Source: Dipetalonema caudispina (lineage: Eukaryota > Nematoda > Chromadorea > Rhabditida > Onchocercidae). Taken from it: a DNA stretch of 64,000 nucleotides. Location: positions 620,001 to 684,000 of the forward strand of contig JABVXV010000007.1 of NCBI GenBank assembly GCA_013365325.1, read 5' to 3'. The translations under genes and the position numbers were made by a program. Below the pieces are notes generated by a model that was not told the DNA's origin, did not search any database, and saw only the letters and a program-made list of their open reading frames with translations. Positions within the stretch are counted from its first letter, which is position 1. Each line of letters begins with the position of its first letter. This document shows positions 38,753 through 51,100 of this stretch, piece by piece.

Positions 38753-41700
38753 ATGCGTGAATTTGGAGAGGTTGAGGGTGACCCTCCATGTAGCCGAAAA
38801 ATCTATACTCCTCAGTTGATGGTAATGGATATCAGCAGCAAGTCTATCTATATTGAATGTAAAAAAAAAATGCAGAAGGCTGAAGCTGAAATGGCCTTTA
38901 ACGTGAGTGCCACGTCATCGTTGCCTTTTGAGAAAGTAAGAGCATTTTTTTTGAATTCGGAATTATAATTTCTTATATAGAAAAAATTCTGCGTTAAGTT
39001 TTTCCATTTCTAATTTCTAATTTCGAACCAAATAAGTATGCAATTTATAAATCACTTCGGCATGTTCGTTTTCGTGAGGACCGTCGTACTCACGATGATA
39101 GCAAAAGTTCTTCGTTCTTTTTAGATGTCTGTTAAACTATTTATTCTGTCGGTTAGACTTTTGTCGTTCCGAGCTAACAAGGTTTTAACCGACCGGCAGA
39201 AGGCAGCGGTTTCTATTATGATTATTTGGACTTCCCGCGAATTTGCTGTGCCTTTCGGCAGTTACTGGATTCAGCTCTTGCGACTCTCTCACCACTATGT
39301 TTGAGTGGGATTTCGTTGTTTATCCTGGTTATTTTCTTTCCGATGTAAACTATCTTAATAATGTCCTTAATCTTAAAGTAGGACTTAACTTTGTGTTGGA
39401 AAGAATTTGCTTGCAAATATGTGATCAGCCAGCAATCAAGATTTCATTTTGCTAAAGGGCAGTTTTTCAGGACATATTTACTGCATCGCTGATTCACAAT
39501 TTCCCTCGAAAAGGAGGAAGTGTAACTTATGGCGATGTTATTCTGGAGTATATTCCACAACCAGTGCCACCAGATACTATGAGGATACGCTTATATGTCG
39601 CGTACCCCGTGGACAAGAAAGAATGGTACAAGTGAGTTTATTAATTAGTTAAGTTGTTGAAACAGATTTTGGAATACTGTGAGTCGGGAGCCATTAGAAA
39701 TGGTAGTTCAAGAACAACAAACTGGAAAAATTCTTTTTTGAAAGTTGCAACTCAGGCAACACCAAGAGAAATACCCTGCCAGTTTTGCATTCGTCAACTT
39801 ACTCCAGTTAATGTTGAGATACTGTAGGGATTTTGTAAAATTGGTAACTAAAAAAATAACCATTTCTATGCTCGAAAAGCTCTAAAAATTGATCGAATGA
39901 AAAAGCTAATTTACAATTTTCAAAAATTTTCCTTTACAGCCGAGTATGTTTGCAACGTGCTGGGTTGATTGGATTAATGGTTCAAACATTCATTGCTATT
40001 GAATTGAGTAATTTCAATAATGGCAGCACGAATGATCTACGTCCCTATATTCCATTTTTAGATGACGACTGGACAAAACAGTTAGCAGGTATGTAATAAA
40101 AAATTTTACATACTAGAAATTTGCAGCTATGTGATTATTAGAGTTGCACACGCTAGAGTATGATTATAACTTATAGTAAGCTGCTGCTCTACAATAAATG
40201 GATTACATAAAAGTACTGCAGATGAATTAGCATGTAATTGTATTTTTTTTTCAATAGTATATAGTTTCAATAGTATGAAGCGCTGTATTTCTTTGAAGTA
40301 CTTTTTCGCTTTGATTTTATTGGTCTCCTAATCTGAATTGCTGAACATTGAGTAAAGCTTATAGAAGTTCCGATGGAAGACCGAACGCTGACATCAGGAA
40401 CTCATGTCTCAATGTCTGGTAAGTTGTCTCTCATTTATTTTCTTAATGATATATTGTATAAAAAATTTAGGAAAACCAGGTAGTTCGGACTTCATATATA
40501 TCAGCAATATTGACTGTTATCTATTTCTTTATAGCTAATGACGCATATTCCATTAAAAAAAAAAAAGATTTGGAAGAGAAATTGAATTAGTCTTATTTCA
40601 TGAGAAGCATATTTTTATTTCTCTCATTTTGGTTTAATTTGTCTTTCGAATAATTTGCACTATTTATGAATTGCTCGTGGGGTTTTATACATAGATGGTT
40701 AGGTGTTAGAGAGGATCTTACAGTAATTTTCAGAGTTGTATTAAAATAGTCAAACAATTACGTAAACTTCAAAATGTTGTAGAACCGCAGTTCACGGAAA
40801 TGACACCATCTGTAGCACTTTTGCAATTAGATAAAACAGCTGATGAATTAGCTCATGAACGCCATCTTGCAAAGTATATTCGTAAACGTCTCTCCCTTCT
40901 TGGTCAGTTGGATGTCAACAAGTTGCTCCATTTGGTTTTCCTTCTTTCCCCGCAAAAAGCCGATGGGACAACAGAAAAGGTCCAACGATTTTTTGCTTAT
41001 TTCAAACAGTTTTTGCTTTTGTTTATGATCTGATGTCTTGATTAAGATTCAGGTAGACAGCAGATATCATATTTTGCAGTTACCCCTTGCTAATAAGAAG
41101 ACATGGTTTATGTTGACGGAATTTACTTGATTCTGCAGCATGGCAAATTAGAATATATCATTTTACTGTAAAGAATTTCAAATAATAGTTAGCTGAGATT
41201 ACAATTGTCGTTTTTAGGATAAGATCGAAACGATACTTGATTTGAGCGTTATCAAATCTGCTGCCTTCCACTGTATGCCTGCAGTTGCATCCCACGTGCA
41301 TCGTTTTTTACGAGATATAACTCGTGCAGAAGTTTTACCGACTCGTCATTGTTGGCGTGTGATGAGTTGGCAAGTAAATTCTTTATTTTGATTTTAACTG
41401 ATTTGCTTGTATTTCGATGATTTTAATCAGTACTTGCCAAAGTAGTCTGTTGGATATTTACCTTTGACATTTTGAAGAATCACACAAATCGGTTTTTTTC
41501 TCTCGCTAAGAAATTTTATTTCCATGTTTAAATTTTTCTATTATTTACTGATAAGTTTTATTTCAAGATTTCGGTTACTTGTTAATGAAATAAGAAAGTA
41601 TTAAGGGTGACAAATATACACTGCAGCATACAAAAGGTGGTACCACAGCATGTTATTTGGGTGCTGTTATTCATGAAGTTGGTCATCTGTTCAAAATCCC

Positions 41701-42844
41701 TCATACCAGTTCTGGAATCATGTGTAACGGTAAATATTAGTATGTACTGGTCTTTTAGTTCTTATGAATTTTAATTTCAATTCTTCAGTATCTATCGTTG
41801 GTTGGACTCCAACTTTTAAAAGAGAAGGAAAAAGAAAATGAGATTGGTGGGGAAATGGAAGGGAATGATAATCATTTCCTTCATTTTTAAACTGCTTCAT
41901 ATCTACTCAGAGATTTTACTCTTTTTTTAAAAAAATAAATATATGTATTTTCAGGAGGTGAAAATATTCAGACGTTTTTTTTGCCTCTTAAAAAGATAAA
42001 TCTGGGTTTTACGGAAAAAGAATTTCCGCAACTACAAGGATTAGGAGAGAATGTGTTTATTGTCCGCGTTGTAAGTTTTTTTGGCTGAAACTCCTTTAAT
42101 TTTACATTCGAATTTCATGTGAGAGTCGTGTTCGTGTTTTCCAATGTGTATCGTAACTGTTGAACTTTTTTTGGCCAGATTTTATTGATATCAGTTGTGA
42201 ATTGATCTTTTATTTAAAAAAAATTCCATAGTTCTGGTCAAATTTGTAAAAAGAATTGTAACTTTATGAAGTCCATCATACACGACCATTCTGGTATGAC
42301 GTAGAGGTTCCACACTGCACATTCTCCTACATATGTGAACGTGATTGTATCGTATTTATATCAGCGCAGTATATTTAAATACTCTCGTCAAACGGTAACA
42401 GATTTATTCGAGTAGTTCCTGGAGAAATGTGATGTGTGATGTTTTATGAACATATGTTGTAAATACGTATCGTTCTTTAATATCATTATGCCGGTTCTTT
42501 CTTTACAGCAAATGCGTCATGAATTCCTAGTCAAAAGAATCATGGAAAGTTTGCTCGACTCAACAACAAAATTGCTGATGACTATCCATCCTTTGATTAC
42601 ACACAAACCACGTAGAAAAATGTGTCGGATTTTATATGACGAGGATACTGGTGTTGTGGACGTGGAGGCCGGAGTGCGTTATCTGGTCTACTATACGAAT
42701 GACCATATCAAACGTATTTATTCATTTACGGAACAACATTTGAAGAAAAGGCTGGTTCTCAAAACGAAGCAATCGGCGACTCGAGCTTTAATTGTTACTG
42801 GCGAAGGTAATTTTTTATCAGTTCTTGTGACGAATACCTTGTGA
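38753..42844 (+). CDS. zinc metallopeptidase with HEVGH motif (Metallopep family)
   Basis: Putative zinc peptidase of the little-studied family known from fungi (yeast YIL108W type) and nematodes. Exons: 38753-38935, 39471-39631, 39940-40088, 40365-about 40418, 40734-40979, 41218-41373, 41627-41729, 41955-42070, 42509-42844, about 500 residues. The zinc site GAVIHEVGHLFKIPHTSSGIM near residue 330 gives HExxH, a third His and the following Met. There is no signal peptide, suggesting a cytosolic protein. An in-frame stop precedes the ATG. The exon 4 to 5 junction does not keep phase with the best donor (40418), so exon 4 ends earlier or a small exon is missing. The stop at 42844 assumes exon 9 runs on; splicing at 42806 to an exon at 43401-43609 is possible but lies antisense to the cadherin's last exon. 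Confidence 0.8.
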
Positions 42845-43394
42845 ACCCTCCGATGTCAATAGGTAAATTTTACTTGAGAATTTTTTCCTCACTCCTACAA
42901 ATCACTATTTATAAAGTTATATTGATGGAAAAGAAGGATTTTTCTTCAAATTGTTTTTCCGGCAAATTTGTAAATTGTTGCTTTTATGTTTGACCTCATT
43001 TCGGCATGGCTCAACCATGTTCATACTCGATTGTATGTTTCATACTACTGAACTCAGGTTTTAATTGTTCATATTGCATTACTTTTCACTTTGTATCAGA
43101 ATGACACTGACTCTATCATCTTCTTAGTAGTTAATTAGGGGACAAGTACTAAAAATGATGGAAGGATGCCGGAAATCTGTAGCATATCAGTTCTTTATAA
43201 CTGCCTTATAACGCATGACTTTCTCGAGTTTATATTTTTCCACCTTCAGTTTTTCCCATTGTGATTTATTTTGGTGTTTTACTCAATTATCTTCGTATTG
43301 ATTAAATTATTGGCTGTCAAATCTTTATGATTTGTTGATTTGAGAATGCATGCAGCATAATTTAAACTTTTTACAGTATCAAACAAATTTTTCT
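42845..43394. other. convergent spacer between metallopeptidase and cadherin genes
   Basis: A tail-to-tail gap of about 550 bp with no clear coding signal on either strand. Both 3' UTRs must lie here. Confidence 0.55.
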
Positions 43395-45168
43395 CTATAG
43401 AAAATTCGGAAATTGAGCAAGTTTATGCAAATTTCGTGAAGCGTTCAGTGACCCGTCAGCAGATGAATCTTCGGAATCAGCAAATACAGTACGAAAAGGA
43501 CGAAATTTTACCAAACTATATGGTGTTGGAGGAACTGTTGCTGAATCTGTCTCACTGTCCTGAAAAAAGGAATTCCATCCTTCTGTTTGCATGGATAATT
43601 AGAAGTTAGGAATGTTTTCTAATTACGATATCATAGAGAATACTTACGCTGGAATCTTTTTCTGCCGTGTCAGTTGACAGACTCTGAAGATTTGATGTGT
43701 TCAAGAGATGCAAAGGTCTGGAAAAATTTGGAAGTCTTGAAATTTAAACTGGAATCAATCACTCGGGATTAACTGCTGAAATGCACAATTCCGATAGATG
43801 TGAATTTCGAAACCTTTCTGGAAGTTGATAAGAAGGCACTGTGTATATTATCTATGCTGTTGTTTTGATCAGAAATTGAAATATAACCTATATGCAAAGG
43901 GCTTTTCATATATGGTATCATTATAATCATTGGACTGTGACAAACAGTGCTTCTCCTGATTTTCTTCTTTTGTCGCCTGTATTCTGCGTGAACGTTGCTG
44001 GTTATACTCCTATAGGAAAATTACAATTCGCATAAGAATTATGTAAAAATAGAAATGATAGAGCTATTATAATAGCTCTATCAAAAATAAAAATGATGCT
44101 ACATTCCGAGGATGAGTGTCGCTGTTTCGGATTAGACATGAACACATGACTTTCATGCAAAGCCACTTTTAATTGTCTGGTATTTGATAATGAGTTGAAA
44201 TAGAAGAATGAATTTTGAGTCCTATATTTTTTCATAAAATTGATTCTCAAGGAAACAACCTGAACACTTAAATTCCTATTTCTCGTGTGAGCTATTTTCT
44301 GTTCCCACTGATATCTTCAAATGAAGTAATGAAAGTAGCTTTCGATAGATCGATGATCTTCATGTCAAATACACTGATAATTTAATCAATCTTACCAACA
44401 GTTTTAGATTCTGATAGATGATACTATCTCTAGAACTGGTACTGTGCAACGTGCTAGCATCCAAATCATGTACATCATTGATCCATGGATTCTGTGGTTG
44501 GAATGAATTGTGTGAATCACAGGGGTAAACCTTGAGAATTTTTGAATTTAGAAAATTGTAAAACTGAAGGAAGCCGTAAAATTATAAATGGATCAAAGAG
44601 GGTACCAAAAGTATCTATTAGTAGCTACCAGCCATTACTTTTATATAAGAATTCTGGATCCGAAAAAAGGTTATTTTCACCCAGAATGCAAACTGAAACA
44701 TCTTCTCTACGATTAGCAAAAATTGACCTCTTACGTTTAAAATGATTCAAATCGATTGGAATTATTAGGGAATGGAAATATTGAAATCTTGTATGTTAAA
44801 TAATTCCTCACCTCATTCTTGTTATTTTGCAAAACGTCTGGTCCACAATATACAGCTCGCTGTATTGTCACATCATTGTTATCATGGATATGCGTCGTCC
44901 TTGAATCCGATTTCATCACCGAAAGCAATCTCGAAAGTTTCGGCTTCCAACACTTCCGTCGTTTCTCCACAATGCCATCAATGAAAAGATGCTTCCGTAC
45001 AAACCGTAAAACAATAGCAAATATAGAGATGAAAAACGAGGTACAAATAATGCCAATTAGCGCCCAGAATATTTTCCATTCCAGCGAAAGTGACACTCGC
45101 TTCATCAAGAACTGATCGCAACCTTTACGAGCTCCTTTTTGAGCGACACTTTTGAAAATCTGCAAAAC
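43395..45168 (-). other. cadherin transmembrane and cytoplasmic tail exons
   Basis: Exons 44812-45168, 44396-44530, about 43889-44009, 43648-43717, 43395-43559 carry the membrane span ([21 protein letters not shown]) with a basic stop-transfer flank (RFVRKHLF), then a tail of roughly 240 residues. The tail is polar and Ser/Thr-rich ([52 protein letters not shown]) and ends at a TAG at 43395-43397. No catenin-binding motif is seen. The tail exons were recognised from splice phases that agree end to end and from coding-like composition. Confidence 0.75.
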
Positions 45169-48100
45169 CTGACGATACATTTAAAAGAATTGTTTAATCA
45201 AGAATGCAACATTATACATCATTATCGTTATCATATAAACATTGTCCGTGGAACAATTCCTGCATAACAAAGACATACCTGTTGTGATAATAGATTTCCT
45301 TCCAATGCATCAAAATTTTGTGCCTGATTGTTTACAATAAATCGTCTAAAGCAACCGCTAAAAGCAGTTGCGTAATCCACTGTATCGTGACCTAAAGACA
45401 AAGATAACAGAGAACTCGAAATCAGAGTCGGTAGTTGCTCCTCGGAACGAATTTCTTTGCCATGTCCATCAATCTGAAATTTCGAAATTCAAGAAAACAC
45501 CAATTTCAAAAATGACCAGTGTCGAATAAAAATATCCGAGTATTGCGACAAAAATTCTGTTGTAAAAATTCCTAATAATTTTCAGGGAACCTGAAAGAAC
45601 AATCGAAGTTTTATTAAGCATTACGTATCTTGACTTCATCTTCATAGCAAATGATGTGGAAGCAAAAAAAAAACCTCCAAAAAAGTTAATCAAATTACCT
45701 CAACTCTGAAAAGTTTCTGATCTTCGCTTATCTGTATGCTAAGACGATGCCATTCAGTATCATCGAGATCGTTTGCAATGTGTACTTCTATTGGTTGAGC
45801 TCCTCGCATCTTCGTAATCATTTGAGCTGATCCATTAATGAGCTAAACATGAAATAACTAACTAGTCACGAGAAATATGAAAGATTATAAACATTAATTT
45901 GCCAAAATCTCAATGTTCTACTATAATTTTGTCAAATCTCTTTACCTCAATTTTACTGAATCTCATCTCTTCAACTATAGCAAAAATGACGGTATTCTTG
46001 AGAGCAGTCTTGAAATCAAGTTCCATCCATTGTGCGGGAATATCATCCAATATGTCACCTTCTCTAAAAAAAAAAAAACTTATCAATTGTGTGCAGGCAA
46101 CTTAAAACAATAATGGATTACAATGAATTTTTGTTATACACATATATTAAAAATTAGCATTGGAAGTCTTCAATTAATTTGCTTTTCCAATTTTTATTTC
46201 TAAAATTTTGAAATCTTCATCTTGCCATTTCGAACAAAAATCCTCTCACTTATACTGTTATAACTCTTTCGATATTTATAAAAAAAGAAAATATTTAATA
46301 CGAGCTAACATTTCTGATTCCTCACACGGAATCTCGCGCAATTGTTCCTTCTTATCATCAGTGATACTGCGTCCATGCCTTCGAGATGATATTTGCATAG
46401 AGGTATTGCGCTTTGCAAGCTCAATTTTCTGCATCATATACATGGATAGTTGAAAAAGTATTCCACCGCTTTTAACATGCCATGGCTCCATTGCTAAAAA
46501 CTTTGTGATATGAAATGAGAAATTCAGAAGGTAGCGTTTAAGTTATTATTATCCAATAACTAACCTTTATGACAATTCAATGCATCGAAACCATCTATAC
46601 AAATGCATTTTCTATCGTTCTCATCAATGACACAAATGCCACCAGAACACATATCGATGTCACCATCATCTGCACATGTTTTCCAGCTATCTTTATCAAT
46701 TATATTTTGCTCTAAGAAGCCGAGAATTTTGTCGCTTTCATGCTCGTTAATTACAATTTGACGCATGCAACCCTCAAAATTGGTAGTACCACTCTGGAAC
46801 ATAAACATCTTGAGTATATAATTTAAAGGACAAATCTTATATATCAGTTCAGAAATTTCTGTTAGAATTGTGTTACAATTATTACATACAAGGAAGATAA
46901 TGAACTATTTCAGAAGTTCGACATTTTTTTAAATTGAATTTTCTTTCATGAGCTAACAATAACTTTTTATAAAACTTACAGGTACTACAATTATTATAGA
47001 ATACATTTTTTTTTGTTGAACCAAAAGATAACCTGTTTAGAAATGATAGCGGAATTAACGGGATTTTTCACTCCACCAATATATACAACTTGTCCTCCAG
47101 CAGTTGTGGAAATACTGAAATTCGCTTAGACTAATTTTTCAACTCAACTTTAACCTTTCCAGATGTTAAGGAATGGGGTGGTAAAAATTATCGAAACTTC
47201 GAGAGTTTAGAAAATGCAACAAAACATTGTCTTTTATTATTACTGTTTTTTTTTTTTTTCTTTTGCATGAGTACTAAAATCAGGCAGTGGATTTTTGTAG
47301 AAATCAAGAAATTTATTAAAAAATAAAATTTAATACAAACTCAAAATTATTTGCTACAGCAATACATCGAGTGCTTTTGCATGGCTTACAGAAACCATCA
47401 TTGTCGCAATGCTCAACTGTCAATTTCACCCGTCGGTGTTTGTATCGGAAACGAATCATTTTCCATTTTCCATCATTTACTTTCTCTTCCACCAATAATT
47501 CATTCGTCTTGTTTTGGCTTAAATCCCCACTTAGATGTACTTGGCCATTTTGTAGTGTCAGTGTGAAATGAGGCCCTTTGAATCCGGCAATTGCAAACGA
47601 GCTCAATAATAAGTTGGACTGAAATGTAATGAAAGTGTAAAAGAGTTGTAAACTCGGAGAGATGCCTGAAGTGATTGTTTCATTTTCTATGGACGATACT
47701 GTGAATGGTAAACTTTCAACTTATTGGAGAGAAATTTCACCGGACTGAAAGTTCTAAATCCTTGTGTTAACATAAAAATTTGTTGATGAAGTGGAAACTG
47801 TAGCGACGATGAGAAACCATTGAAACAACGAATTTTTAACTGACAATAGCGCCCACTATAACCATCATTACATTCGCATAAATGTTTTCCATTATTCTTT
47901 TTAACGCATATTCCTCTGCAAAAGGCCATTTTATACAATTGACATAAAGTCATTTGCAGAAGGTTAGGGATAGAATGTTGTAATTAAAAATAGATTATAT
48001 AAAATTTAACTTACGCCACACCAAAAATGGTTTCAACCATCCAATACAATCTTTAAACTAATCGAGAAAATCTAATTTTTATCTATGATAAATCGCAGTA

Positions 48101-51100
48101 ATTGTTTTTAGAGAAATCATTGAAAGATGACAAACCTGTGACAATTATCACAAATGTTGCTATTGGAATTATTGCAGCGTGTTGGACTGTTTGCATCATT
48201 TCCATCACATGCACAAACAAATGAGCCAAATATATTTAAACACTTTCCATTCCCACAAATATTCTGCAATTAAACCATATCAGATTTCATTAAAGTATAA
48301 TGATCGTAGGAATCTCTGAAGATTCCGAAATGTACACTACAAAACACTACAAATGTCTGTCAGAAAATTCATTTTTAGTCATATCATATTTATGGAAGCT
48401 GTCGAAGCTTCTAGTATTAGTTGGGAATTTTTTTTTATAAAATTTTTTTGAATGGTACCCTAACTAATCATTCAATAATACTTAAGGACTTGTGTAAGAA
48501 TTTATTTCACTCTATTTTGACTTCTTATTAAAATGGCCTTTAAGCAGATAGAATGAGAAAATAATATTGAGGTCAACTTTTGTTGAAATTTGATAGCTTT
48601 TATTTAATTTTTAAACAAATAAGTAAATTAAAAAAGAAAAAATTAGAAGATAAGTAAACAAAGATGACCTTGTCTTCACATTCATCGATATCGTTCTCGC
48701 AGAATTTGCCAGTATAACCCTTAGGACACAGACATATTCCTCTGTGCGGTTCACAAGTACCGCCATTTTGGCATTTAGCATTTTCGTCACATGTCTGATT
48801 CTCATCACCATTACATGGCATATCATTCTCGCACAAGCAACTGTAATGTAAAATTACGATGATACTTTGATGGATAAATGCGCTAAAGGTGAGGATTAGG
48901 AATTCTCGTTGTCATTATCTTTCCTTGAACATCTCATGAACTTTAAAAACTCTCTGAATCATTCAATACGATTTCATTCATTTCTCGAAAATCTCCCAAA
49001 AAAAAGAAAAAAAAACATATTTCTAGCAATCAGATGACTTTCTGAAGTGCAATCATAATTTCATGGAATTTATAATACATGAAGAAAAACTAACTTTACT
49101 TGGCTTATAACAATTGGAACAATAAAACTTGTTTTATAGCCCATTAATTCCAATAATTCTCCATTCTTTGTAATATTTTGAGAACATTTGGTACCATGCA
49201 TACATCGTTCAGAAGTGATTGTACACATATCTAATGCAAGCTGTTTCAAATGCACATTTTTGGAAAACAATTTTTCAGCGAAAAATTGTTTCAGCAATTT
49301 CAACGCATTATCTTTGCTTGTTGGTACCAAGTCATGATTGAGAACTGCTACGAAAATGCGGAAAAAATCAACTTCTAATTGCTGCAGACCGAGAATTTGA
49401 AGTGCCTGTAAAGATCGGCATAATCAATCAACTTTTACATATTTTGCATTACTTTTTAGGTCTTTAATTTACCAAGCTAATAAAACAAAAAATGGAGAAG
49501 GAGAAATCTGTTAGCAGAGTATGAGAAAACTGAAAGAAAGGAGGAACGGAAAACCAACGATTTACAATAAAATGCTCTCATGGATCCATATTTTCTCAAA
49601 TCGTCGTTTGTAGAAAAAAAACTTCAATTCTTCATATTTCTCTAACTATGAATAGTCAGAATATGCAAAATGTTTTCTGAAGTATTTGAAATCATTTTTG
49701 CACCAATATAATAACTTTTTTCAAAGCATATCTTACCATATCTGGAAATATTTCTTCAAATGCAGAAATACTATCAGCTATGCTCCGTTCAACACCCCAT
49801 AATTCCACGATCACACCAAAATCATTGAGTAGTGATCTTGGAGAGGCATCTCGTCGCATTCGTAAATTTATTGGAAATGTTACATTTGTATGACGACTGG
49901 AAGTTTTTACCAATAATGGAGCATTCAGAAAGTATTCTGTTTCCAATAAATTTGTTGGCAGATTTAATATGCAATTGCTTGACATCTGCAAATATTCGTG
50001 ATCAGATGTTATCAATATAATATCCATTCTGAAAGTCATGAATATTTGCTTATTGAAAGTATTTCTAGAACATACATTATAAGCTTGCGATGCATTGGAT
50101 AGCCAACAATTGTATACACCAACTTGATCTGCATCAACTGGGAACGCATGCAACATTATCATGTCCGGAATTTCGTACAAATATCCCAAATTTATTGTAC
50201 GTGGCCCTGTTTCTGGTGCATTATCATCTTGATCATCAATGTGGATTCGTAAATGAACAGTTGTTTGACGTGAATGGATGACCAAATCGCTGACCGTTAT
50301 CGGTACAATATAGAGTGAACGTTTTTCACGATCTAGAACCTCAGAACTGGATATTATGCCAGTGGTATCATTGATGGCAAATATCTGCAAACAAATCTTC
50401 AACTGAGATGTAAAGTGAAGAAAATCTTACGAATGAATTCAATCAATATTTTACTGCAATCAGTGCACATCCTTTACTTTTTGGAAATTTTTGCATACAA
50501 ACTATATACGAAATAATTTGATCAATCAATGCCGAATACAGAAAAACTGCTGGGTGCAATTCCTAAGGGATGTTTCCCTACATTATTATTCTTCCAAACC
50601 TTTTCTTTTCTTAACCGTAAAGGTAACAATGTCTCAATAGATCTATCCAGAAAGATTGAAAATTCCAAAATTGATCTTAAACAAGTCATCATGATTTGAA
50701 ATATTGATAAAAATGTTGTATTTTATTTATAACCTGAGACAGGTTTCTATCAGCAATTTGATACTTGAACGTTGGTTGTTTTCCCGAGATATTACTATCC
50801 ATCATGTGTAGCTTCATTATTATTGTATTTATTGGCGAATTCTCCAGAATATAACCGACAGAAAACGCAGGATCGAGTGATGGTCCATTATCATTTACAT
50901 TATTCACCGTTATCGTAACTAGGGCTCGGGAACGTATGATATCATTCTCAAGAAGAGCAATTTGTAAACGATATTCAGCTTTTTGCTCATAATTTACCGG
51001 ACCACATAAACGGAGCTTACCGGGTTCATCAATACAGAAAGGCTGAAAAAAATTTTATTACTTTATTTGTTATCACTTTTCGAATAGATCTCAACAAAAT

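Noticed and set aside
48010..48055. Small cadherin exon between the EGF exons
   Set aside because: It contains an in-frame stop, and the flanking exons join in phase (CHR-GICV) without it.
49985..50060. 47-base intron inside the long cadherin exon
   Set aside because: Removing it breaks the frame; the continuous reading is open throughout.
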